Origin: Oceanithermus desulfurans
GTDB taxonomy: Bacteria > Deinococcota > Deinococci > Deinococcales > Marinithermaceae
Direction: 5' to 3'
Assembly: GCF_014201675.1 (NCBI RefSeq)
Contig: NZ_JACHEZ010000006.1
Location: 62,001 to 126,000, forward strand
Length of the DNA: 64,000 bases
Shown in pieces: positions 42,299-50,421 of the stretch (its first letter is position 1; every line of letters begins with the position of its first letter). The notes beneath the pieces were generated by a model that was given only the letters and a program-made list of their open reading frames with translations, was not told the DNA's origin and ran no database searches. The position numbers and the translations under genes were made by a program.

Positions 42299-43126
42299 CT
42301 ACGGCCGGGCGCGCGCCCGGCCGTAAGTCTGCAGGATGAGCTCGGCGGCCTCGAGCAGGCCCCCTTCGCCTGAGGGAGCGACCACGCGGTCGGCCGCCCG
42401 CTGCACGAAGTCGGGCGCGTTGCCTACGGCGATGCCTAGGCCCGCCGCTTCGAGGCCGCCCAGGTCGTTGAGCCCGTCGCCCAGCATCACCGTGGCCTCG
42501 GGGGCGACGCCGTAGCTACGGGCCAGCTCGAGCAGGCCCGTGCCCTTGTGCCCCGCGGCCGGCTTGACGCCGAGGATCCAGTATCCTTCGCGGGGTCCGT
42601 AGGCCTCGACGCGGGCGCCCGCGCTCAGCTCCGCTCGCAGCCCATCCAGCCGCCCGGCGGGTACCCGCAGCAGCCAGGCCCCTACGAGGGGCAGGTCGGG
42701 AACGGCTTCGGGGGCGATGGCGAAGGAAGGCGTACCCGTCGCCGCCACGTGTTCGTGGCGGTCTTCGGGGGGCCGGGTGGCCAGGTGGTAGCGGACGCCC
42801 AGGGCGGTGTGGAACTCGGCGACGAGGTGAAGATCAAGGGCGGCCGCGAGGACCCGCCTCACCACGGAGGGGTCCAGCGTCGTACGGCTCTGGATACGGC
42901 CGCGGGCGTCGGCGATCAGGGCGCCGTCGGAAAAGGCGTGCAGGCCGTCGGGGCGGATGCGCCTGGCCGCCTCGAGCGCGAACCCCGCCGGCAGCCGTCC
43001 GGTGTTGACCGCGAGCAGGTGGCCCGCCGCACGCAGCCGTTCGAGGAACCGCGGCGCGTCGGGAAGGAAGACCCCGTGCTTCAGCAGGGTGCCGTCCAGG
43101 TCCAGCGCGATCAGCGCCCGCGCCAC
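42299..43126 (-). CDS. HAD-superfamily (Cof-like) phosphatase
   Basis: 275 residues. Nucleophile motif ALDLDGTLL is at the N-terminus, a C2-type cap is in the middle, and the last motif GDGLNDLGGLEAAGLGIAVGNAP marks the Cof subfamily of sugar-phosphate or FMN phosphatases. Paralogous to the next gene upstream (YxxDGxNDLxxLEAAGxGIAxGNAP shared). GTG start, overlapping the upstream stop by 16 bases, GGAGG just before. Substrate unknown. Confidence 0.88.
   Translation of the reverse strand: MARALIALDLDGTLLKHGVFLPDAPRFLERLRAAGHLLAVNTGRLPAGFALEAARRIRPDGLHAFSDGALIADARGRIQSRTTLDPSVVRRVLAAALDLHLVAEFHTALGVRYHLATRPPEDRHEHVAATGTPSFAIAPEAVPDLPLVGAWLLRVPAGRLDGLRAELSAGARVEAYGPREGYWILGVKPAAGHKGTGLLELARSYGVAPEATVMLGDGLNDLGGLEAAGLGIAVGNAPDFVQRAADRVVAPSGEGGLLEAAELILQTYGRARARP
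42301..42324. terminator. Perfect 24-bp palindrome at the end of the HAD gene
   Basis: ACGGCCGGGCGC followed directly by its reverse complement. It encodes part of the HAD C-terminus (YGRARAR) and sits 20 bases beyond the convergent YedE stop. It can form a GC-rich hairpin for plus transcripts, but no T-run follows. Confidence 0.45.
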
Positions 43127-43929
43127 AACCCCTCCAGCGCCTCGGCGAGGCCGCAGCGCTCCACCGGCGCGACCACGCGGTCGGCGGCGCGCTTGACCTC
43201 GTCCGGCGCGTTGCCCATGGCGATCCCCACGCCGGCGGCGCGGATCAGCTCCAGGTCGTTGGCGCCGTCGCCGATCATGGCCACCTCGCGCATCGTCACC
43301 CCGAACCGCTCGGCCACCCAGCGCGCCGCACTCAGCTTGCCGGCGCGGCGCTCGAGCAGCGAGGCGTAGAGCACGCCGGGGGTGGACGGGCTGGTGCCCA
43401 TGTGCCAGGAAAGCCGTTCCGTCAGCTCGGCGTCCACCGCAGCCCTGGCGCGCTCCCACGCCGGGCCGGGGCGCACGACCCACTGCAGGCGGATGACGGT
43501 GCTGCGGAAGAACCGCGCCTGCAGTTCCGTCCGCTGAAACTCGATCCCCAGCAGGCGGGCATGGGCTTCAAGGTCCGAGGACGAGCGCTCGACGTAGACG
43601 CCGCCCTCGGCGTCGTAGGCCTCGAGGGGCAGGGCGCGAGCGCGGGCCAAGTCGACGACCCGGTGGTAGGCCGTCTGGGGCAGACGCACGGCGTGCGCCG
43701 GGGTGCCGTCCGCGCGGGCGACGAGCGCCCCCTGATGGAAGACGTGGAGGCCTTCGGGGTCGAGCCGCCGCGCGTAGTCAAGGCTCAGGCCGGCGCTAGG
43801 TCGCCCGGTGGCCAGCGAGAGGTGCAGGCCGTGGGCGCGGGCCTTTCGCGCCGCCTCCCAGGCGCAGCCGGGCACCCCGTCGGGCCCGTGCAGGGTGCCG
43901 TCGACGTCGACGAAGACGAGGCGGATCAT
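43111..43929 (-). CDS. HAD-superfamily (Cof-like) phosphatase, tandem paralogue
   Basis: 272 residues. VFVDVDGTLHG nucleophile motif, cap domain, and GDGANDLELIRAAGVGIAMGNAPDEVKRAADRVVAP, nearly identical in layout to the downstream gene. The pair probably arose by duplication and may differ in cap specificity. ATG overlaps the phzF stop by four bases, so phzF and both HAD genes form a small operon. Confidence 0.88.
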   Translation of the reverse strand: MIRLVFVDVDGTLHGPDGVPGCAWEAARKARAHGLHLSLATGRPSAGLSLDYARRLDPEGLHVFHQGALVARADGTPAHAVRLPQTAYHRVVDLARARALPLEAYDAEGGVYVERSSSDLEAHARLLGIEFQRTELQARFFRSTVIRLQWVVRPGPAWERARAAVDAELTERLSWHMGTSPSTPGVLYASLLERRAGKLSAARWVAERFGVTMREVAMIGDGANDLELIRAAGVGIAMGNAPDEVKRAADRVVAPVERCGLAEALEGLWRGR

Positions 43930-44825
43930 CGCACGCCGATCCATCCCGAGTGGGCGACGACCGCGGGCCCGCCCACGTAGACCGCGTAGGGTTCGCCCGA
44001 CACCGCGTACTCGACGCGTACACGAACCACGCCAGGCACGCCCAGATGGTGCCCCTGAAGCACCTGGATCTCGGCCGAGCCCTCGCGCCGCGGCACCACC
44101 CCGGCGCGGGCCAGCAGCGCGGCCAGCGCCCCGTTCGCGGTGCCCGTGACCGGGTCTTCGGGAATGCCCAGAGCGGGCGCAAAGTCGCGAGCGTAGTAGG
44201 CCCGCGGCCCCACCGGCGCGTAGGTGTGCACGGTGTCGACCTCGAGCACCGAGCAGATCTCGACCAGCCGTTCCATGTCGGGCTCGAGCTCGTCGACCAA
44301 CCCGGGGGCGATCAGGGGAACGAAGGCGGACCAAAGGCCGCTGAAGGCGACGCCGCTGGGCAGCCCACGGTGCAGGTAGCGCTCGTTGATACCCAAAGCC
44401 TCGAGCAGCTCGCGCAACGCGCTCCAGGAGAGAACGTCGCGGAAGCGGGGCGCGGGCTCGCGCATCACCGCCTGGATCACCCCGGCCTCGTCGCGCTCCA
44501 GGTGGACCGGAATGTTGTCCACCGGGGTCTGCAGGAAGAGCTGGCGCTCGCTCTCGCCGATGCGCCCCTGCAGCGTCAGGGTGACCGCCAGGGCGATGGC
44601 CGCGTGCCCCGCAAACTCGACTTCACGGGCCGGGGTGTAGAACCGCACCGAGAAGACGTTGTCCTTCCAGTCGGTGACGAAGACGGTCTCGCTGGTCTCG
44701 AGCTCCTGGGCGACGCGGCGCATCTGCGCGTCCGAAAGCCCGCGGGCGTCGAGCAGCACCGCGGCGCGGTTCCCCGTGCCCGGGGTGCGGGTGAAGGCGT
44801 CGACGAGCAGGTAGGGCAGCTTCAC
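43926..44825 (-). CDS. PhzF-family epimerase/isomerase
   Basis: 299 residues with two diaminopimelate-epimerase-like halves: LVDAFTRTPGTGNRAAVLLD, ETSETVFV (catalytic Glu region), FYTPAREVEFAGHAAI, and C-terminal GIPEDPVTGTANGALAALLA. PhzF proper isomerises a phenazine precursor, but most bacterial homologues have unknown substrates, and no phenazine genes are nearby. ATG, three bases after aspS stop. Confidence 0.9.
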   Translation of the reverse strand: MKLPYLLVDAFTRTPGTGNRAAVLLDARGLSDAQMRRVAQELETSETVFVTDWKDNVFSVRFYTPAREVEFAGHAAIALAVTLTLQGRIGESERQLFLQTPVDNIPVHLERDEAGVIQAVMREPAPRFRDVLSWSALRELLEALGINERYLHRGLPSGVAFSGLWSAFVPLIAPGLVDELEPDMERLVEICSVLEVDTVHTYAPVGPRAYYARDFAPALGIPEDPVTGTANGALAALLARAGVVPRREGSAEIQVLQGHHLGVPGVVRVRVEYAVSGEPYAVYVGGPAVVAHSGWIGVR

Positions 44826-44828
44826 CGG

Positions 44829-46583
44829 CTACTCCTCGATCTTCAGGTGCAGCTCCGCCAGCTGCGCGGGAGAGACCGGCGCGGGCGCGCCGGTGAGGGG
44901 GTCGCGACCCGACTGGTTCTTGGGAAAGGGGATGACCTCACGGATGCTCGCCGCACCGCTCATCAGCGCCAGGAAGCGGTCGAGGCCCCAGGCGATGCCG
45001 CCGTGCGGCGGCGCGCCGTAGCGCAGCGCCTCGAGAAAAAAGCCGAACTTCTCCTCGGCCTCCTGGCGGGGGATGCCGAGCACGTCAAACATCTTTTGCT
45101 GGAGCTCCATGCGGTGAATACGTATCGAGCCTCCGCCCACCTCGGTGCCGTTGAGGACCAGGTCGTAGGCCTGCGCCCGCACCCGGCCCGGGTCGCTTTC
45201 CAGCAGCGGCAGGTCCTCCGGATGGGGGGAGGTGAAGGGGTGGTGCATGTAGGTCCACAACTCCAGGTCGCTGTCCCACTCGAGCAGCGGAAAGTCGACG
45301 ACCCAGAGGAAGTTCCAGCCGCTGCGCTCGACCCCCAGCAGCTCGGCGAGTGCCAGGCGCACCTGACCCAGCGCCTCGAGCGCGGTGCTCCAGCGGTCCG
45401 CGACGAAGAGCACGGTCTCGCCCGGTCGTGCGCCCCAGGCGCGCAGGGCCGCCTCGTCCAGGAACTTGGCGATGCCGCCGCTGAGGCCGTCCGCGCCCAC
45501 CTTGACCCAGGCCAGCCCCTTGGCGCCGTAGCGCCTCGCCACCTCCTCGAGCGCGGCGATCTGCTTGCGCGAGAGCTCCGCCGGCGCCCGCAGCCCGCGG
45601 ACCACGCCCCCGGCCTCCAGCACGCTGCGGAAGGCGTTGAAGTTACCCTCGGCGAAGAGCGCGTCGGCCGCTGCGAGTTCGAGGCCGAAGCGGGTGTCGG
45701 GCTTGTCGGAGCCGTACCGCTCCAGCGCCTCGCGGTAGGGCATCCGCGGGAAGGGGAGGGGCAGCTCCACCCCCAGCGCCTCACGGAAGACGTGGACCAC
45801 GAGCCGCTCGTTGATCGCCCAGATGTCCTCCTGGCTTACGAAGGACATCTCCAGGTCGAGCTGGGTAAAGTCGGGCTGACGGTCGGCCCGCAGGTCCTCG
45901 TCGCGGAAACAGCGGGCGATCTGGAAATAGCGGTCCACGCCCGCGATCATCAGCATCTGCTTGAAAAGCTGGGGCGACTGGGGGAGGGCGTAGAACTTGC
46001 CGGGCTCGAGGCGGCTCGGCACCAGGAAGTCGCGCGCGCCTTCGGGGGTGCTGCGGGTGAGGAAGGGGGTCTCCACTTGCACGAAGCCTTCGGCGCTGAG
46101 GAAGTCCCAGATCGCCTTGATGACCGCGTGGCGCAGCCGCAAGCGGTCCAGCATCGGCTTGCGCCGCAGGTCGAGGTAGCGGTACTTGAGGCGCAGGTCT
46201 TCGTTCACGCGCTCCGCCGGGTCGTCCTCGCCGCGCCAGGAGGCGTCCACCGGGAACGGCGGCGTCGCCGCTTCGTTCAGCACCTCGATGCGCGCGGCCG
46301 CGACCTCGACGCGGCCCGTCGCCAGCTCGGGGTTGACCTGGTCGGCGGGGCGGGCGCGCACCGTACCCTCGACCTCGACGACGTACTCGCCGCGGACGCG
46401 GTCGGCCTCGGCGAAGGCGGGGCTGTCGGGGTCCACCACGACCTGGACCAGCCCGGTCCGGTCACGCAGGTCGAGGAAGACAAGCCCGCCCAGGTCGCGC
46501 CGGCGGTTGACCCAGCCCTGCAGCAGGACCCGTTCGCCTTCGTGCCGTTCGTTCAGTTCACCGCAGTAATGGGTGCGTTTCAC
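44829..46583 (-). CDS. aspS: Aspartyl-tRNA synthetase, bacterial type
   Basis: 584 residues. N-terminal OB fold from [33 protein letters not shown], motif 2 [20 protein letters not shown], a GAD insertion domain about 290-410, and motif 3 [14 protein letters not shown]. The GTG at 46583 is chosen: it overlaps the hisS stop (GTGA), has GAGGTGG at good spacing, and matches the Thermus AspRS1 N-terminus. An upstream ATG at 46604 would add seven residues. Confidence 0.96.
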   Translation of the reverse strand: MKRTHYCGELNERHEGERVLLQGWVNRRRDLGGLVFLDLRDRTGLVQVVVDPDSPAFAEADRVRGEYVVEVEGTVRARPADQVNPELATGRVEVAAARIEVLNEAATPPFPVDASWRGEDDPAERVNEDLRLKYRYLDLRRKPMLDRLRLRHAVIKAIWDFLSAEGFVQVETPFLTRSTPEGARDFLVPSRLEPGKFYALPQSPQLFKQMLMIAGVDRYFQIARCFRDEDLRADRQPDFTQLDLEMSFVSQEDIWAINERLVVHVFREALGVELPLPFPRMPYREALERYGSDKPDTRFGLELAAADALFAEGNFNAFRSVLEAGGVVRGLRAPAELSRKQIAALEEVARRYGAKGLAWVKVGADGLSGGIAKFLDEAALRAWGARPGETVLFVADRWSTALEALGQVRLALAELLGVERSGWNFLWVVDFPLLEWDSDLELWTYMHHPFTSPHPEDLPLLESDPGRVRAQAYDLVLNGTEVGGGSIRIHRMELQQKMFDVLGIPRQEAEEKFGFFLEALRYGAPPHGGIAWGLDRFLALMSGAASIREVIPFPKNQSGRDPLTGAPAPVSPAQLAELHLKIEE

Positions 46584-47842
46584 GCCGTTCCACCTCGAAT
46601 CCATTCTTTCACTTTGTCCGGACGAAGGGTGCGTTGTTCGCCCGATTTCAGGTCCTTGACCGTCAGCGTGCCGGCCGCGGCCTCGTCGGCTCCGAGGAGG
46701 CCGGCGAAGCGCGCCCCCTTCTTTTCCGCCTCCTGCAGGCCCTTGCCGGGTTTGCGCGCCTTAAGCGCGTACTGCACGCGCAGCTCCGGCCAGAAGCGGG
46801 CGGCGACCTCCAGGGCCCGGGGAACCAGCTCGGGCTCGAGGGGGACGACGTAGAGGTCGAGCCCCGGCGAGGGGGCAGGGTAGAGGCCTTCGGCCTCCAT
46901 GGCCAGGGCCACGCGCTCGACGCCCAGCGCCCAGCCGACCCCGGGCGCCGGGGGTCCGCCCAGCAGCTCGCTGAGGCCGTCGTAGCGGCCGCCGCCGCCC
47001 AGGGCGGACTGGGCGCCCAAGAGTTCGTGATGTATTTCCCAGGAGGTGCGCACGTAGTAGTCGAGCCCCCGCACGATCGTAGGATCGACCTCGAAGGGAA
47101 CGCCCAGCGCCCGCAGCCGCGCCTGCACCGCCTCGAAGTGCTTCCGGGCCGCCTCGCCCAGGAAGTCGAGCATGGGGCGCACCTTCAGGGCTTCGAGCAG
47201 GCGCCGGTCGACCTCGGCCTTGGAGTCGAGGATGCGCATGGGGTTGGTCTGGAGGCGCCGCCGCGAGTCTTCGGACAGCTTCTGCTCGTGTGGGGTGAGG
47301 AGCTCGCGCAGGTAGGCGTTGTAGCGCGCCCGGTCCGCGGCGTCGCCCACCGAGCCCAACTTGAGGTGCAGCCGCTGGAGGCCCAGGTCCGCGAGGATCC
47401 ACCAGGAGAGGGCGACGGCTTCGGCGTCCACCTCGGGCTCGGCGGCGCCGATGACCTCGTAGCCGGTCTGGTGGAACTGCCGCTGGCGGCCTTTCTGGGG
47501 CCGCTCGGCGCGGAACATGGGACCCGCGTACCACAGCCGCACCGGCTGCGGCCGCACCTTCATGCCGTGCTCGATGTAGGCCCGCACCACGCCCGCGGTG
47601 CCCTCGGGCCGCAGCGTCAGCGAGCGCTGGCCGCGGTCGCTGAAACTGAACATCTCCTTTTGTACGATGTCGGTCGTCCGACCCACGCCGCGCTCGAAGA
47701 CCTCGGTGTGCTCGAAGATCGGGGTGGCGATCTCCTCGGCGCCCGCGGCGCTCGCCCAGCGACGGGTCGCTTCGACGACGGTGCGGTGGTAGGCCAGCGC
47801 GGACCCGAACAGGTCGTGGGTTCCCTTAACGGCGCGAATCAC
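46580..47842 (-). CDS. hisS: Histidyl-tRNA synthetase
   Basis: 420 residues. Class II motif 2 lies in [17 protein letters not shown] and [28 protein letters not shown]; the histidine-specific motif [12 protein letters not shown] and motif 3 [15 protein letters not shown] are present, plus the C-terminal anticodon domain. GTG start is leaderless with TAAAAT seven bases upstream. Operon with aspS. Confidence 0.97.
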   Translation of the reverse strand: MIRAVKGTHDLFGSALAYHRTVVEATRRWASAAGAEEIATPIFEHTEVFERGVGRTTDIVQKEMFSFSDRGQRSLTLRPEGTAGVVRAYIEHGMKVRPQPVRLWYAGPMFRAERPQKGRQRQFHQTGYEVIGAAEPEVDAEAVALSWWILADLGLQRLHLKLGSVGDAADRARYNAYLRELLTPHEQKLSEDSRRRLQTNPMRILDSKAEVDRRLLEALKVRPMLDFLGEAARKHFEAVQARLRALGVPFEVDPTIVRGLDYYVRTSWEIHHELLGAQSALGGGGRYDGLSELLGGPPAPGVGWALGVERVALAMEAEGLYPAPSPGLDLYVVPLEPELVPRALEVAARFWPELRVQYALKARKPGKGLQEAEKKGARFAGLLGADEAAAGTLTVKDLKSGEQRTLRPDKVKEWIRGGTA

Positions 47843-47848
47843 GGCGCC

Positions 47849-47854
47849 ATTTTA
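47849..47854 (-). promoter_or_regulatory. -10 box of hisS-aspS
   Basis: TAAAAT on the minus strand ending seven bases before the hisS GTG; no Shine-Dalgarno. Leaderless type. Confidence 0.65.
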
Positions 47855-47931
47855 GCACTTCGGCCGCCGGGGCCCCGCGCCCGATGACGGGGTAAAGCAG
47901 GACCCCCGGAGCGCGGACCGGGAAAAATCAT

Positions 47932-47959
47932 ATTCCCGTTAATATCCCTTAACAGGAAT
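47932..47959. other. Candidate dif-type Xer recombination site
   Basis: Arm ATTCCCGTTAA, 6-base centre TATCCC, arm TTAACAGGAAT: the 11-6-11 layout of dif. The arms are inverted repeats with one mismatch, and symmetry continues to CAT...ATG, giving 14-base arms (47929-47962). It is an AT-rich island in GC-rich DNA, immediately before a Xer-family recombinase gene, and overlaps that gene's promoter. Confidence 0.6.
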
Positions 47960-47963
47960 ATGG

Positions 47964-47969
47964 TATCTT
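47964..47969 (+). promoter_or_regulatory. -10 box of the xer gene
   Basis: TATCTT, ending six bases before the ATG at 47975. The corresponding -35 region would fall inside the candidate dif site, so recombinase binding could repress the gene. Confidence 0.45.
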
Positions 47970-47974
47970 GGGGC

Positions 47975-49012
47975 ATGCTCGAACCCCTCGCCAACTGGTC
48001 CGACCCCGCCAAGCGGCGGCTCTGGGCGGTGAAGGCCGCGCACGAGCGCGACGAGGCGCGGCTCATCGAGCTGCTCGAGGCCTACCTCTTCCTCAAGGGC
48101 CGTAAAAAGGCGCTCGTCAGCCCGGAAACGCTGCGCACCTACCGCACCGCGCTGCGCGACTACCTGGCCTGGGCCTGGCCCGAGGGCGCGCCCGGACCCC
48201 GGGTGCCGCTCCTCAAGGTCACGGGCGACGACCTCGACCGCTACCTGAGCGAGCTGCAGACGACCGGCGGCCACCTGCCCGAGAACGCCCGGCCCCTCAA
48301 GCCCGCCAGCGTGGCCACCTACCTGGCGGGCGTGCGCGCCTTCTACCGGGCGCTGGAGTGGGCCGGCGCCGCGGTGGCCCCGGACGACGTGCACGCCCCC
48401 GCCGACCCCACGCCCCGCGAGGAGCGCCGTCCGGCGCTGCCGCTGGAGCTCTACCGCCGGCTGCTCGAACACCTGGACGACCCCGACGACGCCGGCAAGC
48501 TCCGCGACCGCGCGATGGTGCGGCTGATGGCCGAGGCGGGGCTGCGCATTAGTGAAGTCATTCACTTAGACGAGGCCGACCTGCTGGACGCCGAGCGGCT
48601 GCTCGTGGTGCGCTCGGGCAAGGGCGGCAAACAGCGCACGGTTCCGATCACGCGCGCGCTGGCCGCCGAACTGCGCGACTGGCGGCGGCTGCGCCGCGCC
48701 TACGCCGAGCCCGGCGAGAGCGCCCTCTTCGTCAACACCGGCGGCCGCAAGAACCGCGGCCAGCGTTTGTCGGCCAGCCTGCTGCGCAAGCGGCTGGCGC
48801 GCTACTACGAAGAGCTGGGCTTCCCTCCCCGCTACCGCGGCGCCCACATGCTGCGCCACACCGCGGGCACCCGTTTCTACCGCGCCACCGGGGACCTGCA
48901 CGTCACCGCGCGCCTGCTCGGGCACGCCAACGTCAACACCAGCGCCATCTACGCCAAGATGGACCTGGAGGGGTTGCGCGACGCGGTGGACCGGCTGGAG
49001 GACGAGGCGTGA
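47975..49012 (+). CDS. xer: Tyrosine recombinase, XerC/XerD/XerA-like
   Basis: 345 residues. N-terminal SAM-like core-binding domain about 25-140, then the catalytic domain with R191 (GLRISE), K216 (SGKGGK), H291/R294 (HMLRHTAG), H317 (LLGHANVNTS) and nucleophile Y326 (AIYAKMD). All residues are intact. Longer than E. coli XerD (298 aa) by an N-terminal extension. ATG at 47975 chosen; an ATG at 47960 overlaps the candidate dif site. Likely resolves chromosome dimers at the adjacent site. Confidence 0.9.
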   Translation: MLEPLANWSDPAKRRLWAVKAAHERDEARLIELLEAYLFLKGRKKALVSPETLRTYRTALRDYLAWAWPEGAPGPRVPLLKVTGDDLDRYLSELQTTGGHLPENARPLKPASVATYLAGVRAFYRALEWAGAAVAPDDVHAPADPTPREERRPALPLELYRRLLEHLDDPDDAGKLRDRAMVRLMAEAGLRISEVIHLDEADLLDAERLLVVRSGKGGKQRTVPITRALAAELRDWRRLRRAYAEPGESALFVNTGGRKNRGQRLSASLLRKRLARYYEELGFPPRYRGAHMLRHTAGTRFYRATGDLHVTARLLGHANVNTSAIYAKMDLEGLRDAVDRLEDEA

Positions 49013-49392
49013 CCCTGCTTCAGGACGTTCTCGACCATGCGCGCCGGCTTCCCGGGGTGCGCGAGGACTTCCCCTTCGACTTCGAGACCCTGACCCTCAA
49101 GGTGGCCGGGAAGATCTTCCTGCTCACCAGCCTGCGCGCCGACCCCGTGCGCCTCAACCTCAAGTGCGACCCCGAACGGGCGCTCGAGCTGCGGGCGCGC
49201 TACCCCGAGCACGTCCTCCCCGGCTACCACATGAACAAGCGGCACTGGAACACCCTGGTGCTCGACGGCACCCTCCCCCGGCCGCTGGTGGAGGAGCTGA
49301 TCGACCACAGCTACGCGCGCGTGCTCGCGGGTCTTCCCCGCCGCATCCGCGCGGCGCTAGCGCGGGGTGTAGAAGAAGGCGAAGCCGAGTAG
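49009..49392 (+). CDS. MmcQ/YjbR family protein
   Basis: 127 residues with the YjbR/CyaY-like fold: LPGVREDFPFDFETLTLKVAGKIFLL, LNLKCDPERALELRARYP, PGYHMNKRHWNTLVLDG, and LIDHSYARVLAGLPRR. Function unclear; some homologues bind DNA. GTG start overlaps the xer stop (GTGA), so it is co-translated with the recombinase. 36-base convergent overlap with the antiporter gene. Confidence 0.88.
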   Translation: MTLLQDVLDHARRLPGVREDFPFDFETLTLKVAGKIFLLTSLRADPVRLNLKCDPERALELRARYPEHVLPGYHMNKRHWNTLVLDGTLPRPLVEELIDHSYARVLAGLPRRIRAALARGVEEGEAE

Positions 49393-50421
49393 CGCGTAGA
49401 CCCCGAGGAGCATCACGCCTTCGAGCCAGTGGGTCTCGCCGTCGCGCACCACCGCGTTGGTGATCACGATGGAGGCGGCCAGCCCGGCGATCTCGAGCGG
49501 GTTGTGGAAGACGAGGTCGAAGGGCCGCCCCACCGCCCAGCCCCAGATGACCAGGATCGGCGCCACCAGCAGCGCGATCTGCAGGCTTGAGCCCACCGCG
49601 ATCTGGACGGCCAGGTCCATCTTGTTGCGCACCGCGAAGGAGACCGCCGCCAGGTGCTCGGCGGCGTTGCCCACGAGCGGAATCACGATGATCCCCACGA
49701 AGAACTCGGAGAGGCCGAGCGACTCCGTGGCCGCCTCGATGTTGCCCACGAGCAGCTCTGAGACCACGGCGACGCCGACCGTCGAGGCGAGCAGCACGGC
49801 CACGGCGAGGCCGGGGCTCCACTCGGGCGCGTGCCTTTCCTCCAGCCCGCCGACGAGGTCGCGGTGGGTGACCAGCGAGAACCAGAGGTTGGCCAGGTAG
49901 ACGGTGATCAACACCCCGGCCACGGCCAGGCTGTAGGCGGCGTCGGGCAGCGCCGGGTCGCGCACCCCGAAGAAGGTGCGCTCCGCCAGGTCGAAGAAGG
50001 CGGGCAGCATGAAGGCGACGAGGGCGAGGGTGAGCAACGTGGTGAGCAGGCCCGCCGCCTGGGCGTTGAAGCGCTGCCGGTGGTGCCGCAGACCTCCCAG
50101 CAGGATGGAAAGCCCCAGCACCAGGAGCAGGTTGGAGAGCAAGGAGCCCGAGATCGAGGCCTTGACGACCTCGACCTTGCCCGCGTTCAGGGCGATGACC
50201 GCGATGATGAGCTCCGCGGCGTTGCCGAAGGTGGCGTTGAGCAGGCCGCCGGCGGTGCTGCCCGCGCGCGCGGCCAGCTCCTCGGTGGCGCGACCCATCC
50301 AGGCGGCGAGCGGCAGCAGTGCGAACGCGGACAGCAGAAAGACCCAGACCCCGCCCCAGTTCAGGTACTCCGCCGCCAGCGCGAGGGAGACCGCGATCAG
50401 GGCGTAGCCGCGCCAGCTCAT
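49357..50421 (-). CDS. Calcium/proton (cation) antiporter, CAX/ChaA family
   Basis: 354 residues, eleven predicted membrane helices in two repeats. The two alpha-repeat motifs are GNAAELIIAVIALNAGKVEVVKAS and GNAAEHLAAVSFAVRNKMDLAVQIA, each with the transport Glu. Exchanges Ca2+ for H+. ATG overlaps the smc stop (ATGA). Confidence 0.92.
   Translation of the reverse strand: MSWRGYALIAVSLALAAEYLNWGGVWVFLLSAFALLPLAAWMGRATEELAARAGSTAGGLLNATFGNAAELIIAVIALNAGKVEVVKASISGSLLSNLLLVLGLSILLGGLRHHRQRFNAQAAGLLTTLLTLALVAFMLPAFFDLAERTFFGVRDPALPDAAYSLAVAGVLITVYLANLWFSLVTHRDLVGGLEERHAPEWSPGLAVAVLLASTVGVAVVSELLVGNIEAATESLGLSEFFVGIIVIPLVGNAAEHLAAVSFAVRNKMDLAVQIAVGSSLQIALLVAPILVIWGWAVGRPFDLVFHNPLEIAGLAASIVITNAVVRDGETHWLEGVMLLGVYALLGFAFFYTPR

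Noticed and set aside
43950-46853. A 967-codon plus-strand open frame opposite phzF and aspS
   Set aside because: Shadow of the minus-strand genes; no Shine-Dalgarno, no family features.
47932-49012. Recombinase as an integrase of a mobile element with attL
   Set aside because: No tRNA target, no second copy of the arm sequence was noticed in the window, and neighbouring genes are housekeeping (hisS, smc). A dif/Xer reading fits better, though it cannot be excluded without the whole genome.
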